A stretch of DNA of 64,000 bases from Skeletonema tropicum (taxonomy: Eukaryota > Bacillariophyta > Thalassiosirophyceae > Thalassiosirales > Thalassiosiraceae): the NCBI GenBank assembly GCA_037178625.1, contig JAWZXG010000030.1, forward strand, positions 124,001 through 188,000, given 5' to 3'. Position 1 is the stretch's first letter. The number at the start of each line of letters is the position of its first letter. Made by a program: the position numbers and the translations under genes. Positions 1-10,862 of this stretch are shown piece after piece. The notes below the pieces were generated by a model. It was given only the letters and a program-made list of their open reading frames with translations, was not told the origin of the DNA and made no database searches.

Positions 1-981
1 TCACCGGAATTTTGTCGTTTGTTAGTAGAAGCATATCAAGGATCTGAGAGGGTGGCTAATCACATGGGTATGCTCCCAATTCACCTAGCATGTTTGGGGA
101 ATAATGTCGCCACGATAGATTATTTGTACACACTCTACCCAGATGCAGTCGACCGTGCAACAACGCAAGGTTTGTATTTGTATCCTATTCACATTGCAAT
201 CATGAAGGCGATACAAATAGAAGTATCCGACCAACAAGCTTCTGTTGATATTGTGAAATTCCTCCTCGGTTGTGATCCCAGGGTCAAGTATCAGAAGTTT
301 GACGGAAATATCTCTCTGCTTGCCTTGGTTTGTAATCAGGACTACAATGATACAAAAATTGGAACCGCTCTGGAAATGATCAAGGCACTTTATGATGCAC
401 ACCCTGAAGAGATCGAAGACTCTGAAATTGTGACGAATGTTCACAACTTTCATCCGGGATTACGAGCATTCATCAATAACGAGCTGGTCTATTCTCATCT
501 ATCCAAAGATAGGTATCTCTTGACAACACCCGGTGACAATGGGCAACTCCCACTGCACACAGCGCTTCGAAACAATGTCAGGCTTGGCTCGATCAAGCTG
601 CTGGTAGGAGGATATCCTACTGCTGTGCAATCTCCCGATAATAGCGGCGCATTACCCTTGCACATTGCCTGTATGCATCACGAATCTGCTAGCGGTGTGC
701 AGTATTTGATTGAACTTGATGAAATTACCCTCGAAGCCATGGATGAAGACAATAATACTGCTCTCCATTACGCGTGTCTTGGTGCAAAGTATGAGACGAT
801 AGCGCTGCTGCTAGAAAAGTATGACGCCGTATCTGTATCGAAACGAAATGATTGGGAGGAGCTTCCAATTGATCTTTTGTGGGAAAGCATTGAGGTCGTC
901 GATAGAGAAAGTGTCGAGTATACTGGGAGTATCTTTCAGCTTGTGAAGGCTTATCCTGAGATCGTGATGAGTTGGATGTAA
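1..981 (+). CDS. Ankyrin-repeat protein, copy A (5' end outside window)
   Basis: The frame is already open at base 1 (first residues SPEFCRLLVEAYQG), so the gene begins upstream; about 326 residues to the TAA at 979-981 are visible. It is built of ankyrin-type repeats of about 34 residues with the pattern LP(I/L)HxAC followed by a helix ending in YP or NN, e.g. LPIHLACLGNN, LPLHIACMHHE and TALHYACLGAK. No catalytic domain, signal peptide or membrane segment is seen, so a cytosolic protein-binding scaffold is the general expectation for the fold. It matches the C-terminal half of copy B (3719-5764) almost residue for residue, and the shared end (VKAYPEIVMSWM) and following untranslated sequence are nearly identical, indicating recent duplication or gene conversion. 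Partners are unknown. Confidence 0.85.
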   Translation, partial: SPEFCRLLVEAYQGSERVANHMGMLPIHLACLGNNVATIDYLYTLYPDAVDRATTQGLYLYPIHIAIMKAIQIEVSDQQASVDIVKFLLGCDPRVKYQKFDGNISLLALVCNQDYNDTKIGTALEMIKALYDAHPEEIEDSEIVTNVHNFHPGLRAFINNELVYSHLSKDRYLLTTPGDNGQLPLHTALRNNVRLGSIKLLVGGYPTAVQSPDNSGALPLHIACMHHESASGVQYLIELDEITLEAMDEDNNTALHYACLGAKYETIALLLEKYDAVSVSKRNDWEELPIDLLWESIEVVDRESVEYTGSIFQLVKAYPEIVMSWM

Positions 982-1143
982 ATATGAAGCAGCAGGCCAA
1001 GTCGGAAGATTGCCCGCCTTACAGTCTCGGAACGGAAATGAGAGGAAGAGGAAGTGTGTTATTGAATTTCCGACCATACTCATGCTGCATGCAAACTAGC
1101 TGGCACTAAAATTAACTATGCCATCATCACATACGCAACCAAA

Positions 1144-1401
1144 GCCAACTACCACTACGGTGGCTCATACAAAAGCCCTGACCCATCCACCTACTATTTA
1201 CAACAACTATTCGGGAGAGAAATCTGCTTCGGAAACGATTCAGCCCGACTCAAGGCCTCTCCATCCACTTGCAATGAACACATCGGCCCATCCACCGCAC
1301 AGTCCACAACTTCCCCTTCCAATCATTTCCACCAAACATCCACCACTTTCCTCAACGATAGCCCTACCCCCTACCGCGTAACTCACGTGCGTAGCAAATA
1401 A
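1144..1401 (+). mobile_element. 3'-end remnant of a non-LTR retrotransposon
   Basis: One frame reads NYHYGGSYKSPDPSTYY followed by a short variable tail ending in TAA at 1399-1401. The motif is nearly identical to residues close to the C terminus of the retrotransposon protein at 49109-50410, while the rest of that protein is absent. A 5'-truncated insertion is the usual result of target-primed reverse transcription, so this is read as a dead-on-arrival copy. The same remnant occurs in the same relative position downstream of ankyrin copy D (46141-46310), so it was probably carried along when the ankyrin locus duplicated. Confidence 0.6.
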
Positions 1402-1539
1402 ATCTAAAAACGTGTATCTAAATCCACGAACAAAAATTGGCGTGCGGCGGCTTCTCCCGGCTTTCGTGCTCTGATCCCTACCCATGTACAGCCCACGTAC
1501 AGAAACGTTACATACATGACGCGACCACGCCACGCTACA

Positions 1540-3491
1540 TAGCCGTAATGCAATTTTTACTCCCATTTGGGAGCAAAAACCGATTTTGCCTCCCACCGCT
1601 CCTCCACCTCAAATTTTTTTGCTCCCATTACTGTGTCCACGCATCAAATTTATTTTTGCCAAATTTGACCTCGCTTGGCCAAATTTTATCAAGTAAAATT
1701 TGGCCAAAATTTGCCCTTACAAATTTGACTTCTTTGTCCACGCACTGGTAAATTTTAAATTTTGCTTTTGCTGTGGTTTTCTTTCTGAGGGGCATCGCCA
1801 GCCACGCGGGGCAGGCTGGTCATTTTTGAGAGAGGAAGCCCTCTTGCCCCCATTCTGTCTTCAGAAGGTCAAATTTGGAGGTCAAAAATGAAATTTCAAA
1901 TTTGACCTCGGAGGGCAAAATTTGCCATCAGAGGTCAAATTTCAAATTTCAAATTTGACCAAGCGAGGTCAAATTTGGCAAAAATATGAAAAATTTGGAG
2001 GTCAAATTTGATGCGTGGACACAGTATTTGGGAGCAAAAATCGTCTCGGCGGAGTGTAGCCATTACTACACCAATACTACGCCGATCCCCTCCGTTCAAA
2101 GACCAATATTATTCCATTTGGTTAGTTTAGAGTGCATCTGCAACTTGGGTTGGCCACATTCCATCCACTCGCCGAGATTGTAGGGGTGTCAAATCAGATG
2201 CATCGGTGTCGGTGGGCGGCTGACGAGGCGATTTTGAATAAAAAAATCACACATCTCACAAAAACATCCCCACCATGATGCATCACATGGCATTATTGGC
2301 CATGAAATAAATAATAGCAACAACTCCAACATGCAGCCTGCCCCAAAATTTTGTGCTGGATCCATTTTTGAGGTCGGCGGGGCCTGAATATCAACGGATA
2401 CAGCAGTATAACGACGTTAACACAATACAAGTATATTCGGCACATTCGACATCACCAGAACCGGCCTCATATATTCACACCGACGCAAATACGATGCCAT
2501 GAAGCAATAATAACTGTTACTATATACCCATGCCGAAGTAATGGTGACTTGGTGGCCGCTGCATTGCCCATTGAATTGAGAACATCACGCATTCGCTGCG
2601 CAGCGGCATGTGTATGGAGAGCATGCCGATCACCCACTTGGCCGCTGTGTGTGGAGCAACAATCAATGCATTGAAGTAAAAAAACATCAACCCTCGTCCC
2701 AACCACATAATAAGTGGCAAATGGTGTGATATTCCTGGCAGATAATGACACATACCTCCCCCAAACACTATGTCAGAGAAGTAAGTTCATAACAATAACC
2801 AGAGGGCACATAATCAATAAAACAGAGAGCAATTAATCATTTCAAGTAGCCAAAGATGCCCCAAAACCGTTATGTATGTGTATTGAGTGAAATGGAAGCG
2901 TATTATGAAGTGTATCACTCCTGACATGGCCAAAGTAGAGTATAATTAAGTGTAATATGATGATTTTATGCACCTAATGGTGAGTATTATTTCTCTTTAT
3001 AGACAACGATTCATAGCAAGCCCTACCGGAATTAAACAGCCAATGATATTAGCTTTGGGATAATAATCGCACCATAGGTGTATCCGTTTCGTGTGTGGCG
3101 TTAGGGGTGTAGGAGCAGAGGTCATCATGGAGAACATCCTGTTGAGACAAGAATTGGAGGCGAGGAGGGGAAAGAGGCGAGAGTAACAGAGGTCCCGTAG
3201 AAATTGCACGTAGGAATTGGTTCAATTTTTTTGCTCCCATTTGGGAGTAAAAAATCAGCCAATTTTGTTGAAGTCAAAAACACGTCGATCATGATCATGC
3301 CATGCCCTACCAAAGGCACTTATGGCACTGTAGTGGCCAAATATGAACTCAAACATTTTAGGCGATGGTATTAGCCAAATTTTATTGTGCCGGCACTAGC
3401 TGTAAGTCCACTGGAACCCTCCATACTAATGTGCTGGAAAGTGCCATTTTTGCTCCCATTTTCGCTCCCATTTTGGGCTGCATTACGGATA
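1540..3491. mobile_element. Probable non-autonomous hAT-like DNA transposon
   Basis: The left end reads TAGCCGTAATGCA (1540-1552) and the reverse complement of the right end reads TATCCGTAATGCA (3479-3491), 12 of 13 matching. Both ends then carry subterminal GGGAGC/GCTCCC motifs. The flanking octamers ACGCTACA (1532-1539) and GCGCTAGA (3492-3499) match at 6 of 8 positions, as expected of an aged 8-bp target duplication. The ends resemble those of the intact hAT element at 33266 (TAGCGTAATGGAATTT). No transposase reading frame was found inside the 1952 bp, so it would be mobilised in trans. The length is large for two short ends, and two smaller insertions sharing the motif remain possible. 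Confidence 0.5.
1621..2036. repeat. AT-rich inverted repeat inside the 1540-3491 element
   Basis: GCTCCCATTACTGTGTCCAC starting at 1621 returns as its near-perfect complement ending at 2036, and the words AAATTTGACC / GGTCAAATTT and GCCAAATTT / AAATTTGGC recur many times in both orientations between the arms. The block can fold into a long hairpin. It is best explained as clustered subterminal repeats of a DNA transposon. No coding potential is evident. Confidence 0.6.
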
Positions 3492-3718
3492 GCGCTAGAG
3501 CTCGTCAGATTTCCGCAATGACTCTAAAGCTTTGTCGAAGCTTGGATAAAAATAATAATAACTTAAAAAATTACTCAATCCACTTCCATCGCATGATGTA
3601 TTATTCTTATTCTGTATTCTGGTTACTAAAGCGATGGTTACTTTGAATTGAAGGACAGAGAGACTTATTTCATTAGGAAGATTCATCCATATCTAATATT
3701 ATTTATTCTCTACCAACG

Positions 3719-5764
3719 ATGAGTGATGACAGCTGGCAATCAACTTCGCTGGCGGTTGAACTGTTTGAATGTTGCGCATCTGACGGCCTTTCAGAGGAAT
3801 GCATACGCGGTATAATTGAGCGTCACGAATTGACACCCCATCATAATAATACAGTGAGCAGCTATCGATTCTTTCGGTTGGCGTGCTGCAATGAAAAAAA
3901 CACCGAGGGAGTAATTCAAATCCTTCTTGAATATTTTCCCGACGCTGTCAATTATGCTGATGATGATGGGCTACTACCACTCCACTATGCATGTAATAAC
4001 GATGACATGTCCCTCGGTGCAATTCAACTGCTCATCGATGCAGCCCCCGATTCTGTTCATCGTAAAGTTGATGGCGGTAATACGCTTCTTCATATCTTGT
4101 GCGCTAACTCAGCATTGGAAGAAAGAAAAGTATTCAAAATGTTGAAGCCACTTCTCGAGAAGTGCCCTGAATCGGTTCGACATCAGAATAATGAAGGCCA
4201 ACTTCCAATTCACGTCGCTGCCATGACATCGAAATCAACTAAAAATTTGAGTGTGTTAATCGAAGCGTATCCAGGATCCGAGCGAATGACTGACCACATG
4301 GGTATGCTTCCAATCCATTATGCATGCATCTTTGGTCGTGTCGCCACTGTAGAATATTTATATAAACTTTACCCGGATGCAATCGTACATGCAACAGAAG
4401 AAGGAATGTATCTTATTCACATCGCCATTGGGGCGCTGCGTGCAGATGTCGTGAAGTTTCTGCTGGGTTGCAATCCCAATGTAAAATTTCAGAAGCACGG
4501 GGGACGGTCTCTGCTTATCTCGGCTTGTCTTGTGGAGTACGATTCAAAAATTGGGGATGCTGTTGAAATGATCGAGGTAATTTATGATGCTCATCCTGAA
4601 TTCATTCGTGAGGAAGATAGTGAAGGCGAGCTGCCTCTTCATTGTTTGTGTTTGAACAAAGAATTCGATGGAGATGAAGCATGTGAATTTTTGAAGCTAT
4701 TCCTAGAGAGATATCCTGAATCCATTCATCACGCCAACAATAGAGGCCATCTCCCTATTCACCTCGCTTCACAAGTGTCAAAGTCACCGGAGTTTTGCCG
4801 TGTGTTAATCGAAGCGTATCCAGGATCTGAGCGAATTGCTGATCGCATGAATACGTTTCCAATCCACTTAGCGTGCACGGGTGCTTCTGTCACCACAGTA
4901 GAATACTTGTACAATCTTTATCCAGATGCTATCGACCATAGAACAGCAATAGGACTTTATCCAATTCACGGCGCAATTGCCACATGGATGACAAAAAGAA
5001 ATATAGCTGATCAGGAAGCTGCTGTTGATATTGTGAAATTCCTGCTAGGTTGCGATCCCAGGGTGAAGTTGCAGAAGGTTAGTAATGGAAAATTGTCTCT
5101 GCTTGCCTGGGTTTTTTATCTCAACTTCAATGACGACAATATAGGGTCAGCTCTGGAAATCATCAAGGCAATTTATGACGTACACCCTGAAGAAATCGAA
5201 TCGAGTGAAATGTCGGGCCTTATTCTCAGATGTCATTCACGAGTACTAGCATTCATCTCTAGTCAACTAGTCTATTCTCGTCAAGCCCGCAACTCCCGTC
5301 TAATATCAACACCTGGTGACAATGGGCAACTCCCACTACACGCAGCGCTTCGAAATAATGTCAGGCTTGGCTCGATCAAGCTGCTGGTAAAAGGATATCC
5401 TCCCGCTGTACAATCTCCCGATAATAGCGGCGCATTACCCTTGCACATTGCCTGTGCGTATCACGATTCTGCTAGTGTTGTGCAGTACTTGATTGAACTT
5501 GATGAAAGTACTCTTGAAGCCATGGATGAAGAGAATAATACTGCTCTCCATTACGCGTGTCGTGGTGCAAAGCTCGAAACAATAGCGCTGCTGTTGAGAA
5601 AGTATGATGCCGTATCGGTATCGAAACGAAATGCTCAGAAGAAGCTTCCGATTGATCTTTTGTTGGAAAGCAATGAGGTCGTCGATAGAGAAAGTATTGA
5701 ATATACGGGGAGTATCCATCAGCTTGTGAAGGCTTATCCTGAGATCGTGATGAGTTGGATGTAA
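3719..5764 (+). CDS. Ankyrin-repeat protein, copy B (intact)
   Basis: A 681-residue single-exon gene with ATG at 3719 in an AT-rich context and TAA at 5762-5764. The N terminus (MSDDSWQSTSLAVELFECC) is a short non-repeat helix region with an acidic start; copy D begins in a comparable way (MSGSDNDS), which supports this start. From about residue 55 onward it is ankyrin-type repeats: LPLHYACNNDD, LPIHVAAMTSK, LPIHYACIFGR, LPLHCLCLNKE, LPIHLASQVSK, FPIHLACTGAS, LPLHAALRNNV, LPLHIACAYHD and TALHYACRGAK. No enzyme motif, signal sequence or membrane span is visible. It is the only complete, unbroken ankyrin copy of the four in the window and can serve as reference for reading damage in the others. 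Function beyond protein binding cannot be inferred. Confidence 0.9.
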   Translation: MSDDSWQSTSLAVELFECCASDGLSEECIRGIIERHELTPHHNNTVSSYRFFRLACCNEKNTEGVIQILLEYFPDAVNYADDDGLLPLHYACNNDDMSLGAIQLLIDAAPDSVHRKVDGGNTLLHILCANSALEERKVFKMLKPLLEKCPESVRHQNNEGQLPIHVAAMTSKSTKNLSVLIEAYPGSERMTDHMGMLPIHYACIFGRVATVEYLYKLYPDAIVHATEEGMYLIHIAIGALRADVVKFLLGCNPNVKFQKHGGRSLLISACLVEYDSKIGDAVEMIEVIYDAHPEFIREEDSEGELPLHCLCLNKEFDGDEACEFLKLFLERYPESIHHANNRGHLPIHLASQVSKSPEFCRVLIEAYPGSERIADRMNTFPIHLACTGASVTTVEYLYNLYPDAIDHRTAIGLYPIHGAIATWMTKRNIADQEAAVDIVKFLLGCDPRVKLQKVSNGKLSLLAWVFYLNFNDDNIGSALEIIKAIYDVHPEEIESSEMSGLILRCHSRVLAFISSQLVYSRQARNSRLISTPGDNGQLPLHAALRNNVRLGSIKLLVKGYPPAVQSPDNSGALPLHIACAYHDSASVVQYLIELDESTLEAMDEENNTALHYACRGAKLETIALLLRKYDAVSVSKRNAQKKLPIDLLLESNEVVDRESIEYTGSIHQLVKAYPEIVMSWM

Positions 5765-6111
5765 ATATGAAGCAGCAGGCCAAGTCGAAAGATTGCCTGC
5801 CCTGCACAGTCTTGGAACGGAAGTGAGATGAATAGAAATTTTGGTATGTATGGGTCCGGTTCTCTCCCCAGAGAGGTAGGGAGAAGAACCAGGCTTAAAT
5901 CACTCTCAGTAATTCCCATATCTTGCTTTTGAACAGCTGCCTGCTCCATCAACCACTATTATTTTTTATCAGTAATTGAGATTTCGCTTCTACAGTACGT
6001 TGATAACCAAGCGTGACTAAGTCGAAGAAAACTTTGAAAGACACCCATCTTAATCCTTCGAAAAATCCACCATCAGCCCACCCCAATTATTATTACCAAT
6101 GCATAAACACC

Positions 6112-8447
6112 ATGAAACAAATACTCTCCCATAGCACACTACTAACCGCCGCATCCCTCGTGGCAATCGCCACAGGTGATGAATATACTCATCAATATAA
6201 AAAGGGCGATCGTGTTGATCTGTGGGTGAACAAGGTGCGTCGTCATTTTCGGTACGGCTGGTTTATTTTTTAAAAATTAAAAAAAATGATAAGATATGGA
6301 GTGGCGAAGAGAGTTATAGGATATCTTTGCACGGATGAAACTGTTGCCGCCGCTGCAATTACATGCCTAATTATCATTCAATATTTGCTCACCATATGAT
6401 AATTGTCTATCTTCCAACCCCATCAAATGATATAACGAACGAAACTGCAATAACAAAATAAATTCAACTCAACAATTATTCCAATCCGCATCCACCACAG
6501 GTGGGCCCCTACGCCAACCCCCAAGAAGCCTACGAATACTACACCCTCCCCTACTGCGCCCCAGACACCAAACACCACCCCTCCAACGAAAACGGCGCCT
6601 TCAACGCCCTCAAGGCCCACTCCATCGGTGAACGTCTTGGCGGGCACGCCCTCCGTCACTCCGGCCACGATTTAATCTTCGCCGACGACAAGGGCGGTGT
6701 CCTCGAAACCTGTAAGACAGACGTCCTTACCGATGAACAAACCGCCCTATTCGCACGTGCCGCAGCCGATCAATGGTTCTACCAAATGTACGTCGATGAT
6801 CTCCCCGTGTGGGGGATGGTGGGTGAAATGTTACCCGATTTGGATGCCGCCAAATCAGAAAAATTTGGGAGTGATCTAAGTCATTTGGAGGAGGCGGTGG
6901 CCAAGCATGCGTTGGAGGGGGGGAAGCTGACCCCATATGTGTATACGAAGCGGACTTTGGTGGTGAGTTATAATGATGATCGGATTGTCAAGGTTGATTT
7001 GACAAGTGATCCATCGTCATTGAAGGAGGTGAAAAAAGGGATGCAGTTGAAATTTGAATTGGATATTCAGTGGGCCAAGACCAATACACCCTTTCATTCG
7101 AGGTTTGATCGATATTTGGATCATGCCTTTTTTAAACATCAGATACATTGGTTTAGTATCTTTAATTCGTTCATGATGGTGTTGTTTTTGATGGGGTTGG
7201 TGGCGTTGATTTTGTTGAGAACGTTGAGGAAGGATTATGCCCGATATGCCTTGAATCATGGACCGGGGGGGAGGGATTTGGAAATGGCAGAGCAGCAGCA
7301 GCATGATCATCATGGGAGTGATGAGGAGGAAGAGGATGTGGATGAGAATGGAAAGCCATTGTTGGATGAGGCGGGGCGTCCTTCTTCTGGTCCTGGACGG
7401 ATGGGAGTGGAGGATAGTGGATGGAAACAAGTTCATGGAGATGTATTCCGTGCTCCGAAATTCTTGCCATTGCTTGCCGCTATTTTGGGAACGGGATGGC
7501 AACTTGTCACATTGGTTATGGGTGTTGTTCTCTTTGCCGTTGCGGGACCTTTGCATGGAGAAGTACATGAGGAACGTGGGGAAGTGTTGCATGCAATTTT
7601 GGTGTTTTACTCGTTGAGTAGTATTGTGGCTGGGTATGCCTCGGGAAGTTATTTCAAGCTTTACTTTGCAACCACTCCGGCGGGAAGGGCCAAGGGGGGT
7701 GCAGCTGCTGGTGGAACCACACAGTGGCAATTGACAATGGCGTTGACGGTACTTTTGCTCCCAACCATCCTTGTGAGCGTTCTCTCCGTTCTCAACTTCA
7801 TCGCCCTTTGCTACCAGACCATCTACTACATTCCCTTTTTGGTATTGCTCAAATTATTCTTCTTGTGGGTGTTCGTGTCGGTCCCACTCTGCATCCTCGG
7901 AACATTGTTGGGACGTCACGCCAAGTTGGGTGGTAAGAAGAGTGATCCATTCCCATGCCGTGTGAATGCCATTCCTCGTCCCATCCCAGATGATATTCAA
8001 TGGTATGGAGTTCCAGCCAATCTCATCCCATTTGCCGGGCTACTTTCATTCGGATCAATTTTCATTGAGCTTTACTACATTTTGACGTCGTTGTGGAATT
8101 ACAAGTTTTATCACGTGTATGGATTCCTTTTGGGAGTTTACGCCATCCTCTGTTTGGTCGTGTGTATGACAACCGTCATTGTGGTGTACTTTTGTCTCAA
8201 CTCGGAGAATTATCTGTGGCAGTGGACTGCCTTCTACTCGGGGTCCTCGACAGCATTATATGTCTTCCTCTACTCGATTTATTACTTTGTGTTCAAGACG
8301 AGTATGAATGGGTTGATCCAGACTTCATTTTACTTTGGATACATGCTTCTGATCAGTTTGGGTGTTGGTACTCTTTGTGGAACTTTGGGTCATTGGTCGG
8401 CGAATAAATTTGTGAGAACAATCTTCCAGAATGTCAAGGTTGATTAA
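6112..8447 (+). CDS. TM9SF / nonaspanin (EMP70) family membrane protein, two exons
   Basis: Exon 1 is 6112-6234 and exon 2 is 6501-8447; the 266-nt intron runs from GTGCGT to CACAG. Joining gives a 689-residue protein with an N-terminal signal peptide (about residues 1-21), then the family hallmark HQYKKGDRVDLWVNKV joined across the splice to GPYANPQEAYEYY. A large lumenal domain is followed by the first membrane span near residues 258-280, an acidic cytosolic loop (DEEEEDVDENGK) and eight further spans, nine in total as in the family. The protein ends in KVD, fitting the C-terminal KxD/E signal reported to keep plant TM9SF proteins in the Golgi through COPI binding. Family members act in the secretory and endosomal system, in sorting membrane proteins. 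The acidic insert after span 1 is longer than I would expect. The 347-bp gap before it (5765-6111) shows no gene. Confidence 0.93.
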
Positions 8448-9506
8448 GTATGTAGATGACTGGCGTGCTGTGAATATACATGATGTCAGAACAGGGGCTG
8501 TAATAGAGAAGCTTTAGAGAAAGACAAAGATAATTCATGATTTGCTTTAGCTCACTTTTCCATTTAAATTTGTGCAATTGAAATTGTAGTTCAACAGTGA
8601 TAAGCAAGACTTAGAATAGAGCTAAGTATTTTCATGACGGAGTTTCGAATCTCTCCTCAACGCTTAGCTATGTTGCTCTGCACTAGCTCTGATTCCCGCA
8701 AACATATGCAGAAGACGACGCAAAGGAGAGATACTAAAATGTAGTAGGGCTAATCAGACATACATTAAAATTTCTGTTACATTAGCTGTCTCAGTTACAG
8801 ATAGAGATAGAGGGCTGCTTGATTAAGTTAGAAACAGCGCAGCCTTCTCTCCCACACTCTTTAGAGGGCTTGTTTGTCGATGGAAAAGCTGTAAGTACCA
8901 CCCGCCCCCTTCAGTCACAAAAAAGTATGTGGGGCTGATGGGCAAGGGGATCTAAGGGGAGTGTCTCTGGACAAAAAAAATGTGACTGCTATGCTGTGAC
9001 TATGACCTTCAAAGGCAGGATGAAAGACAAAGACATTACCAGTACCGCTAACATCATGCAGAGTAGTCTTCGGATATTTGCAAATGTCTTTGAGCGGAAC
9101 CAAAAAGCGCTGAAGCGCGCGGTCGTTCCCATGTCGTTCGTATGAATGTGAGGAAGTGTAAAGAAACGATTCGTTAAAAGCGAAGAACAGCTTAGCTTCG
9201 TTGTTCCGTAATTATTTTGTAGAAAATGATCATTGAATACAGCTTCCAAAAGGTCAACAAAAAGCTTTTTGGAGGCAGAAGAGAAAGAGAGCCTTCTCCG
9301 GTTCTCGGCCGATCAATGAAATCACAATCGTGAAAAAACTGCTCTTGCTTGTCCCGGCTTTGCAAGCACACACAAAAATCACACTACGATTACAATACCG
9401 TCAACAACTAACTCGAAGCAAGAGAACATAAACTCCTCTCTCTCTCTAGAGACCACACTCGTTGACCATACATATTTATGTCTATTTTGATCTGATCTCT
9501 CAAGAA
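8448..9506. other. Intergenic, no gene seen
   Basis: About 1.06 kb with stop codons in all frames and only short chance frames. A short AAAATTTCTGTTACAT stretch near 8770 is shared with the dispersed repeat at 42241-42372, 61062-61185 and 12270-12306. Pyrimidine-rich CTCTCTCTCTCT lies just before the next gene (9437-9448) and may belong to its leader or promoter. Confidence 0.5.
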
Positions 9507-10565
9507 ATGGATATGGATATGATAGACAGCGAGCACAAATGCTCATCAAGTTCGGCAGCACACAACAGAGTTTGCACCAGTGGAACAAGGCGTGGTAAGG
9601 TCTTTCTCCCTCCACCACCACTTGCCGAGAAGCAGCCTGTTGCGGCAGATGACCCACTGCCATCCAGCAGCAATGACTGTCGCGTTGACGACGAGGCATC
9701 CGCACTCTCGGTAGAGAACTACGCCAATCTCTTCTTCGGCTCAGATGATGACGACGACGACGACAACTCGATGACACTCAACAGTTCTATTCACAGTCTA
9801 GCCATGTCGAAACATCATCACTGTTGGGAGGCAGAGCTGCATTTACTGCCCACATCATCATCGTCATCATCCTCATCATCTACTCGGTCAGCATCCATCG
9901 TCCCTCTACTTCCTCCAACAACCGACCGACGCAAGCGACGACGAGTGTCCTTCACCACCTCCACACCCACCATCCACACACTTCACACCGTCCCTCCCTC
10001 CTCCAAAATGACCCCATCCGAAAAATCCACCTCATGGCTCCAACCCACCGACATTGAATCACTCAAGTCATCTGCTCTATCCACCATCCAAACTGTACGA
10101 AATCGCATCTCCTCATCGAATGCACGTGAGTACCAACATCGACACAAGTTCCGTGCACTCATGGTAACCATCGAAAACGAGACGAACTCATCCATACGTG
10201 GATTAGAGCACAAGGTATACAGACGAAAGGAGACACGGCGAATGTTGATTCAAGATGTGATGGATTGTCAACATTATATTACTGGGTTGGAACGATTTGG
10301 ACATGTGATGAGTATGGATGAAAAGAGGAGGTTGTTGGCGAATGCTTCGTTGAAGAAGAGTAGGGTTTGTGTGAAGAGGGCTTTGTTGGATGCTAGTGAT
10401 GATTATAAGGAGGTGTATGGCAATAATCATCATCATCTTGGGCAATATCCGTATCATCATGATTGTATTCCTTCACCTTTGAAACCTGAAGCTGAAGCGA
10501 TGAAGATTCGAAGGGTTTCATCTGGTGCTGTTACAGATGATTGCGCTACGAAGTCATCATTATAG
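9507..10565 (+). CDS. Diatom-type protein with RGLE motif, role unknown
   Basis: The ATG at 9507 gives 352 residues (MDMDMIDSEHKCSS). The first half is low complexity: poly-Asp (DDDDDD near residue 90), a long Ser tract and a Lys/Arg cluster DRRKRRRVSFTT that could be a nuclear signal. The second half is better conserved in style: SSIRGLEHKVYRRKETRR followed by a helical segment with VMDCQHYITGLERFG and ANASLKKSRVCVKRA. Many diatom proteins carry a motif S-x-RGLE followed by an Arg-rich helix, so I place this protein in that group from recollection of the family, not from a search. No catalytic residues are recognisable. A nuclear, DNA- or protein-binding role is only a guess from composition. 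Confidence 0.75.
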   Translation: MDMDMIDSEHKCSSSSAAHNRVCTSGTRRGKVFLPPPPLAEKQPVAADDPLPSSSNDCRVDDEASALSVENYANLFFGSDDDDDDDNSMTLNSSIHSLAMSKHHHCWEAELHLLPTSSSSSSSSSTRSASIVPLLPPTTDRRKRRRVSFTTSTPTIHTLHTVPPSSKMTPSEKSTSWLQPTDIESLKSSALSTIQTVRNRISSSNAREYQHRHKFRALMVTIENETNSSIRGLEHKVYRRKETRRMLIQDVMDCQHYITGLERFGHVMSMDEKRRLLANASLKKSRVCVKRALLDASDDYKEVYGNNHHHLGQYPYHHDCIPSPLKPEAEAMKIRRVSSGAVTDDCATKSSL

Positions 10566-10862
10566 AGTATGTAGCAATTATATAAGACATGCATTATGGG
10601 GTCCAACGGTCTACTGCCAACTGCCAACGTGTGTCTTATGCATGCAGGAGGAGTACTTGCAAACTGAGGCCATCGTTAACATTCTCTAGAGCTGGGTCAG
10701 CGGGGTCAAGATGCTTGTGACACTCCAAATCTTTACTTTTGGTTCATACATACTCATGATCTACAGCTAGCTTCTCTCTCTTCAAGAGGTAGGCAGATCT
10801 TTGTACCAACGGCATCAATTTGGTACAACTGAAGATTTAATTGGTACATAAAATTCTTTAAA

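Noticed and set aside
3500..3545. Similarity between the promoter region of ankyrin copy B and 41840-41890
   Set aside because: Only about 40 bp with gaps (CAGATTTCCG and GTCGAAGCTTGGATA) and no ankyrin gene follows the second site in that orientation; too weak to call a shared promoter.
7017..7730. A 237-codon frame opposite the TM9SF exon
   Set aside because: It is the antisense of a clearly recognised membrane protein and shows no domain.
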